From Diadema setosum (taxonomy: Eukaryota; Echinodermata; Echinoidea; Diadematoida; Diadematidae): a stretch of DNA of 64,000 nt. Below the pieces are notes generated by a model, which worked only from the letters and a program-made list of their open reading frames with translations, searched no databases and had not been told where the DNA came from. Numbering within the stretch: position 1 is the first letter of the stretch; each line of letters begins with the position of its first letter. The stretch spans positions 15,655,006 through 15,719,005 of the forward strand of contig NC_092692.1 of NCBI RefSeq assembly GCF_964275005.1. Direction: 5' to 3'. A program made the translations under genes and the position numbers. This document shows positions 58,839 through 64,000 of the stretch, one piece after another.

Positions 58839-60155
58839 ATGGAAGTCTCCGATAGGCTTGAGAGCGCGGGCAGATATTTTGGGAGATGCTTTGGTAATGT
58901 GATTCTAGTTAGTACGTTGCCGTTATTAATAGCATTGTGCCTGTGCCTCTTTGGCTCAATTAGCGTGGAGACAGGAAAGGGTGATGAGGTATTGGTACGG
59001 CATGATCGCACGTACGCAAGCGGTAGGGCAATACACAGGCTTCCCCTTCTTTGCGTAAACTATGAAGTCGCGTTTCAAGACGAAATCGGTGACGAAGACG
59101 TCGTGGTCGTAGCGATGGCCTTCGGGAATCATCCCTACTACGACTCAGTCCAAACAACCTATTCCTTTGTCGATGAAATATCGTTGGATGTCGGGGAGTA
59201 CAGCCACTTATCTTACTTTCTACCCTCATCATCTGCAGTGTCCATTACAAGCTGCGGGCGAACTGTTGACGGAAGTGGAGCAGCGTACAGCATGCCGATT
59301 TTCGCCGACTCCAGCAGTATGCGGAGTTGGTTGAACGATGTCGTCGCCAACGAAAATGAGCCTTGTCCTAGTTGCGTGGTTGCCATTGCTAACTTTTTAG
59401 CATGTCCCTCTATGACTACATTCCAGTTCAATACAACCGGGTATCCCAGTAAACGGTGGTATTTTGCATTTAGCGAAGGTTACCAGCGAGAATCCGAGAC
59501 CCTGCACGTAACGCCAAAGTTTACATTCACCAAATATCTCTTTGACACCAGCGACTCCGTTTCAAACTGCACCATCCGATCCGGAAGCCAAAAGTGCTTG
59601 TTGACTGCCCCGGCGGATGTCATCATTCAGCATTCAGTCTTGTCTTACTATCCTTACACAACAGACACAGAAATCACATGTGGCCAGTGGGATTCAACTC
59701 TGTACGCTGTGTACTTCTTTGTGTGCCCCGTATGCGTGGCGGCATTTCTTGCGCTGATATATTCGGTCTGCTGCTCAGATTTATGTTCTGACGAAGTGGA
59801 TGTCTGTACAGCAAAATTTGATACTATCTGCTGCAGGAGAAGCAATAGTGAAGGATCTCCTGGAGACATTGTACTCTGTCAATACACACCTTCAAACCCA
59901 GCTGGAAATGAAGCCCCAAACAACCTTGAAACTAATGTTAATCAAAATGTCTCGTCCTTGGTGCCGACACCATTTGAAAATGGTCCAGTGACACCGCGTG
60001 AAATCCCACAGAGCAGCCAACCAGTCGACTTTCCTTCGCCAGAATTGGCCGCTGACGATCGTCCAGAACAGATTGATGTCACCAGAGCGGTGTTTTGCTT
60101 TGGAGACTCGACTGACAGCTCACTCCCTCAATACGATGTAGCCGTGACGATGTGA
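58839..60155 (+). CDS. Two-pass membrane protein, APD1-4-like ectodomain, LPxY tail; paralogue B
   Basis: Intronless, 438 aa. The ATG has G at -3 and +4. Hydrophobic segments lie at about 19-41 and 287-311. All eight ectodomain cysteines of paralogue A have counterparts (72, 139, 176, 179, 189, 244, 253, 281), with the same GKGDE (46-50), FADSSSMRSW, CPSCVVA and FNTTGYPS blocks. The ectodomain is plainly homologous throughout. The tail is about 90 residues shorter and mostly unalignable, lacks the poly-Asp run, and keeps only LPQY (429-432) before the conserved end PQYDVAVTM. Extra cysteines sit at the membrane-tail junction (311, 312, 316, 323, 331, 332), possible palmitoylation sites; they do not form a RING pattern. 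Function unknown; a membrane adaptor for WW-domain ubiquitin ligases is inferred. Confidence 0.9.
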   Translation: MEVSDRLESAGRYFGRCFGNVILVSTLPLLIALCLCLFGSISVETGKGDEVLVRHDRTYASGRAIHRLPLLCVNYEVAFQDEIGDEDVVVVAMAFGNHPYYDSVQTTYSFVDEISLDVGEYSHLSYFLPSSSAVSITSCGRTVDGSGAAYSMPIFADSSSMRSWLNDVVANENEPCPSCVVAIANFLACPSMTTFQFNTTGYPSKRWYFAFSEGYQRESETLHVTPKFTFTKYLFDTSDSVSNCTIRSGSQKCLLTAPADVIIQHSVLSYYPYTTDTEITCGQWDSTLYAVYFFVCPVCVAAFLALIYSVCCSDLCSDEVDVCTAKFDTICCRRSNSEGSPGDIVLCQYTPSNPAGNEAPNNLETNVNQNVSSLVPTPFENGPVTPREIPQSSQPVDFPSPELAADDRPEQIDVTRAVFCFGDSTDSSLPQYDVAVTM

Positions 60156-61267
60156 TAATATATAGAATAATATACTGTGTTCTTGATCTCCACCTCCGTT
60201 AAACTCACGTGTACATCTGCTAATCCGCTCATTACATTACTTTATTCTCTTCTTTCTGAAACAGTTTCTAGAAAGGAAGGGGATGATATTAACTTACCTT
60301 ACCTTATGTAATTTTTCATTAGAATTTATATTTTTTATTTTTCATTGTATTTTCTTTACATCCTTGTCTTGCAGTGACGTCACGAAATGTATTCTTCTTA
60401 TCCAGCCATGGCTTCACCGAGAATTAGAAAAAAAAATCATAACTTTCGGAGGGATCGTCCGATTATCCTTAAACTTCTGTGATGTGTTCTATTATTGCTG
60501 CATCCACTCAACCCACATATCCACATGTTATATAAATGGGTTTCATTTCCCTTTAGAGCTGCAGGAAGCGCTGTGCCTTCCTAATGAATAGGAAACAAAT
60601 CACCACCTCACACTTACCACAAATCTCGATTTGTCTGAAATACAATTAATGTGCTGCATTGTTTTGACTGTATCGACATAACCAGACCCGTCGGAGCCGC
60701 TACGGTTGGTACTGTATTAATCGTACCACTCTTTAGCGTGAGAGAAGGAGGGGGGGGGGGGGAGGGAGAGATGTAGCGAGAGAAGACAAGAGCAGAGAAG
60801 AGAAGAGGGAAGATGGGAGGGTGATAAATGTCATTATCATAGATCTTAGGGTACCTTATCACCATAGAAGAACATGAACATTGACCCGACTTTGGGTTTT
60901 TTTTTTCACTATTATGAAACACATTCTGAACAGTATATGTAATGTAAGAAACAAAAACGATTTCATTCAATAGCAATAAGCACTCTTAAGGAAAAGTGAT
61001 AAATTAAGTTCACCACCTGACCGTTAAAACCTGTATGTTTAAGGTCTGTATAGATTTTTCCAACCCATTTTCGAGACCTCTTCGTTCATGTTTTTTTTTT
61101 TTGTTTTTTTTTTAAATCTGCTTTCAATTCCGGCGAAAGTCTATTAAATAGGACACGACCATTTCGACACCACGCACTCTTCACTCCCTTCTCTGGTAAA
61201 ATTATGGAACATGCAGGGTATATGGCATTTCTGCCGGTCTCTTTAACCCATCTATTTCTCTGATGGG
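60156..61267. other. Spacer downstream of paralogue B
   Basis: Contains one arm of a TGACGTCA/AAAGGGAAATGAAACCC element (60375-60560), a poly-G and GA-rich tract (60748-60815) and poly-T near 61091. No gene. Confidence 0.45.
60375..60560. mobile_element. Single arm of a foldback MITE related to 32638-33055
   Basis: TGACGTCACGAAATG, TCCGATTATCC and TGCATCCACTCAACCCACAT correspond in order to the right part of the 33-kb region (GACGTCAT, GTCCGATTTTCC, CTTCCACTCAATCCACAT). The end is GGGTTTCATTTCCCTTTA. Confidence 0.5.
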
Positions 61268-62305
61268 GTCAGGGCGGAGGAGGATATGCCTTCCCAAACC
61301 CTCTCCATTTCTGACCCCATCCATATATTTAATGCACTTTATTTCGGTTGGTATCCCAAATATTCCATGAGAAATGTGCACGAGAAGATTTTGTATCAAT
61401 TCAAATTCATAGTTCCCTCGTAAGGAACCCATAGCCCCTCCCCTCCTCTTGCTCGGTTTTGCAAGATAATTGGAAACCACTTATTTGAAATATTAAAGAG
61501 CATACGATTCTTAGTAGAATTTGATGAAAATTCGTTTGAAATGGTTGATATATTCAAAAACAAAGTAACACAAAGTGGTCCTAATAAATAATGGGACCCA
61601 TCCTATCTCAGGACCACTTTTTTCATATCTTACCCATTTAAAAGCCAATTTCCATAGAATAAACTTTTAATTCAATTTAAAATCGGGCAGAGGAAGATAT
61701 GTCTTCCCAAACCCTCTCCATTTCAGACGCCATCCATATATTCAATGTACTTTATTTCGGTGTATATCCCAAATACTCCATGAAAATGTGCATGAGAAGA
61801 TTTTGTATCAATTCAAATTTATAGTTCCCTCGTAAGGAACCCATAGCCCCTCCCCTCCTCTTGCTCGGTTTTGCAAGATAATTGGAAACCACTTATTTGA
61901 AATATTAAAGAGCATACGATTCTTAGTAGAATTTGATGAAAATTCGTTTGAAATGGTTGATATATTCAAAAACAAAGTAACACAAAGTGGTCCTAATAAA
62001 TAATGGGACCCATCCTATCTCAGGACCACTTTTTTCATATCCTACCCATTTAAAAGCCAATTTTCATAGAATAAACTTTTAATTCAATTTAAAATCGGGC
62101 AGAAGAAGATATGTCTTCCCAAACCCTCTCCATTTCAGACGCCATCCATATATTCAATGTACTTTATTTCGGTGTATATCCCAAATACTCCATGAAAAAT
62201 GTGCATGAGAAGATTTTGTATCAATTCAAATTCATAGTTTCCTTGTATGGGACGGATAGCCGCCCCCTCCTCCCTCCTCTTGCTCCGTATTGCTCAATTT
62301 TGGGA
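61268..62305. repeat. Tandem array of a ~411-bp unit, about 2.5 copies
   Basis: The segment ATATG(C/T)CTTCCCAAACCCTCTCC begins near 61285, 61698 and 62109. Units 1 and 2 are nearly identical over most of their length; unit 3 is cut after about 200 bases. Each full unit carries a diverged relative of the TTAAAGGG foldback MITE interior (TTTGATGAAAATTCG and inverted ATTTTCATAGAATAAA). Confidence 0.88.
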
Positions 62306-62316
62306 GCTAATTACAT

Positions 62317-62570
62317 ATTCAATTCAATTCAACTTTATTTTCATTTCCATTAAATAAACAGGGAAAATTATATACAATGCATTAACAGAACATATTTGTA
62401 GTAATTTTAAAAACGTACATTAACAAAATACATGTGATCATGAGTAACAACATAATTGCATTAATAAGCTATAATTATACATATGCATATTACACGGATG
62501 GGAATGGAAATGGAGGGTCCCGCTAAAAAGCCAAGCTTGTACGATATGGGACCCTCAGAAATACATAAGA
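62317..62570 (-). mobile_element. 3' end of a second non-LTR retrotransposon
   Basis: The plus strand reads ATTCAATTCAATTCAACTTTATTTTCA, that is, a minus-strand AATAAAG followed by TTGAATTGAAT tail units. A 3' UTR hairpin (62513-62556) follows, the same arrangement as at 49145-49391. No ORF is left. Confidence 0.7.
62513..62556 (-). other. 3' UTR hairpin of the second non-LTR element
   Basis: GAGGGTCCC and GGGACCCTC pair perfectly. The loop shares ACAAGC and CTTTT (minus strand) with the hairpin at 49347-49391 although the stem sequence differs. Confidence 0.7.
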
Positions 62571-62679
62571 GAACGAATTATGACTTCATGAAACTACAAA
62601 CAAACATATGAAATAAAATTAAAGAAACCAATGTCAACTGACATGAAATAAAACAGGAAGGAACGAAAAAAAAAGAATA

Positions 62680-62703
62680 TATATGTATATATGTATATAT
62701 GTA

Positions 62704-62752
<49 letters not shown>

Positions 62753-62820
62753 AAAGAGCTTGCAAAAGGCGCCTAAATCCATCATTTTTCAATGGATTTA
62801 TTGCCTTTTGAAGCAAGCTC

Positions 62821-62851
<31 letters not shown>
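62680..62851. repeat. 72-bp hairpin between two (TA)n tracts
   Basis: (TA)n at about 62700-62748 and 62825-62851 flank an imperfect palindrome (62753-62824) with ends AAGAGCTTGC and GCAAGCTCTT. Layout resembles the larger palindrome at 44.6-45.3 kb. Confidence 0.8.
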
Positions 62852-62852
<1 letters not shown>

Positions 62853-63756
62853 GCAAGACAACAAAAAAGAAATAATATCACCTTCACAACCATGCAGAAT
62901 AAGTAAGCGTGTGTTAAAAGTTTGAGCCATTTAAGAAATGTCGTTTTACATCACTCTCGATTAAACTGTGATAGTTTATTTTTTTCTTTCAAATAGGTCA
63001 TCTCATTCAGCACGTAAAATCTTCCAGTAACCAACCGACTGACAATCTACGAAACCGCACTCGATTGTCAATATCTAGATAGTTAAAACAATATTTGATG
63101 GCCAATGTCTACGAGAAAAAAAAAAAACACGAACGAAATTTGTACAAATGAAAAACAATGTCACAATATAGAGACCATATTTGAAGCAGAGACATTATAA
63201 AAGGGTAAAGATAGACAGAGGATGTCTATGGACAGAGTGGTATGTACTCTTGTGCTCGTTTGTGTGCATTTTAGTGTGGTCAATGTGCATTGGAATGTGA
63301 TCCCTTCTCCGATTCACTCGGATACTTATATCGACATCATCAGGAACACTATTTCTATATAGATATCCGTGGCATTTTCAGCAGTATACTATAGCCACAT
63401 GGTGATGACATAGTTAAGTGATTCAGCACAGTCATGTTTATAATTAGTGCTATATAAAGCAACGCCAAAATTTCCATTCCACTTCAACTAAGGGGGAGTG
63501 CACGTTCGCATTATTAATCTTTAACCATCTCCTATCAAAAATGATGGAGGCGGACTAGATAAGAAAATATTGCTATGTAGAAATCGAGGTTAAAGTCTCC
63601 GGTAGGCGTAGATGTGCAGCTTCCGTCTACACAAGTTTTCTAGACACCGAACAGAAATATCCTTCTCTTTGGGTCTCGGTTCCTGCATCAACTCACCCCG
63701 TTTGCGTTGGCTCACTCTGAAGACAAAGGAACGTACACCAGAAAACGTCGAGAGGT
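62852..63756 (+). other. 5' flank of paralogue C
   Basis: Unique-looking sequence that includes the TATA box described separately. No other gene or repeat is recognised. Confidence 0.45.
63451..63458 (+). promoter_or_regulatory. TATA box (TATATAAA-type) upstream of paralogue C
   Basis: GCTATATAAAGC is a near-ideal TATA box about 300 bases before the ATG. A start near 63480-63485 would leave a 5' UTR of about 270 bases. Functional assignment is inferred from position. Confidence 0.5.
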
Positions 63757-64000
63757 ATGGCGAATAAAGTGAAATTCAAACATTGTTTTGCATTCACGAT
63801 GTATGCTTTTGCATTTTGTGCGATAGTTGTTCTCGTTGTGCTCCTGACAGAATCGGTCAGAAGAGAGACAGGTAAAGGTGACGAGAGATTGTTGAAGAAG
63901 GGTGAAAAATACTCCGATTATTCGGGCAGCAGTAAGCTGCCACCACTCTGCTCGGAATTCAGAGTGGCCCTGCAGAAGACGAAGGGTTGGGATCTAGAGG
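63757..64000 (+). CDS. Paralogue C of the two-pass APD1-4-like family (cut by window end)
   Basis: 81 codons are visible before the window stops. The frame starts MANKVKFKHCFAF, has a hydrophobic segment at about 11-32, then ETGKGDERLL (37-46), matching ETGKGDE of paralogue B and SKGDE of A. LPPLCSEFRVAL (61-72) aligns with the first conserved ectodomain cysteine of both. Start is supported by G at -3 and +4 and by alignment of the first membrane segment. No intron in the visible part. The rest of the ectodomain, segment 2 and tail must lie beyond the window. Confidence 0.85.
   Translation, partial: MANKVKFKHCFAFTMYAFAFCAIVVLVVLLTESVRRETGKGDERLLKKGEKYSDYSGSSKLPPLCSEFRVALQKTKGWDLE

Overview
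This is a eukaryotic, metazoan window, most likely from an echinoderm and probably a sea urchin. The evidence is spliced introns with GT/AG borders, long CA/GT, TA and trinucleotide microsatellites, many short foldback DNA elements (several using TTAA or TA targets), a DIRS-type retrotransposon, and clear animal proteins (ALYREF, a rhodopsin-family GPCR). The species cannot be fixed from sequence alone. Nothing bacterial (operons, Shine-Dalgarno sites, CRISPR) is present.

Layout. (1) 0-3 kb: repeat-rich upstream DNA. (2) 3.1-11.5 kb, + strand: a six-exon ALYREF/THOC4-type mRNA export adaptor, reconstructed from splice sites and reading phase; its introns hold small transposon relics. (3) 12-26 kb: no convincing gene. 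It holds a chain of TTAA-flanked MITEs, three copies of one MITE family, other foldback elements and microsatellites. (4) 26.34-31.84 kb, - strand: a DIRS-like tyrosine-recombinase retrotransposon. It has a 125-bp inverted terminal repeat that matches perfectly by eye, a diagnostic internal complementary region, and decayed gag/RT/RNase H frames. (5) 32-47 kb: more foldback MITEs, including a 617-bp near-palindrome between two (AT)n tracts. (6) 47.1-48.3 kb, +: an intronless class A GPCR with an NRW motif in place of DRY. (7) 49.1-50.2 kb, -: a 5'-truncated non-LTR retrotransposon; a second 3' end of a similar element lies at 62.3 kb. (8) 53.4-64 kb, +: three tandem, intronless paralogues starting about 5 kb apart (532 aa, 438 aa, and one cut by the window end).

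The tandem family is the most interesting part. Each complete member has an N-terminal membrane segment, a conserved cysteine-rich ectodomain, a second membrane segment, and a cytoplasmic tail with PPxY/LPxY motifs that ends PQYDVA(L/V)TM. The membrane-proximal ectodomain recalls the APD1-4 'beside-a-membrane' domain of RING E3 ligases. No RING is visible, so these could be membrane adaptors that recruit NEDD4-family WW-HECT ligases instead. That function is inference; the architecture and tandem duplication are read directly from the sequence.
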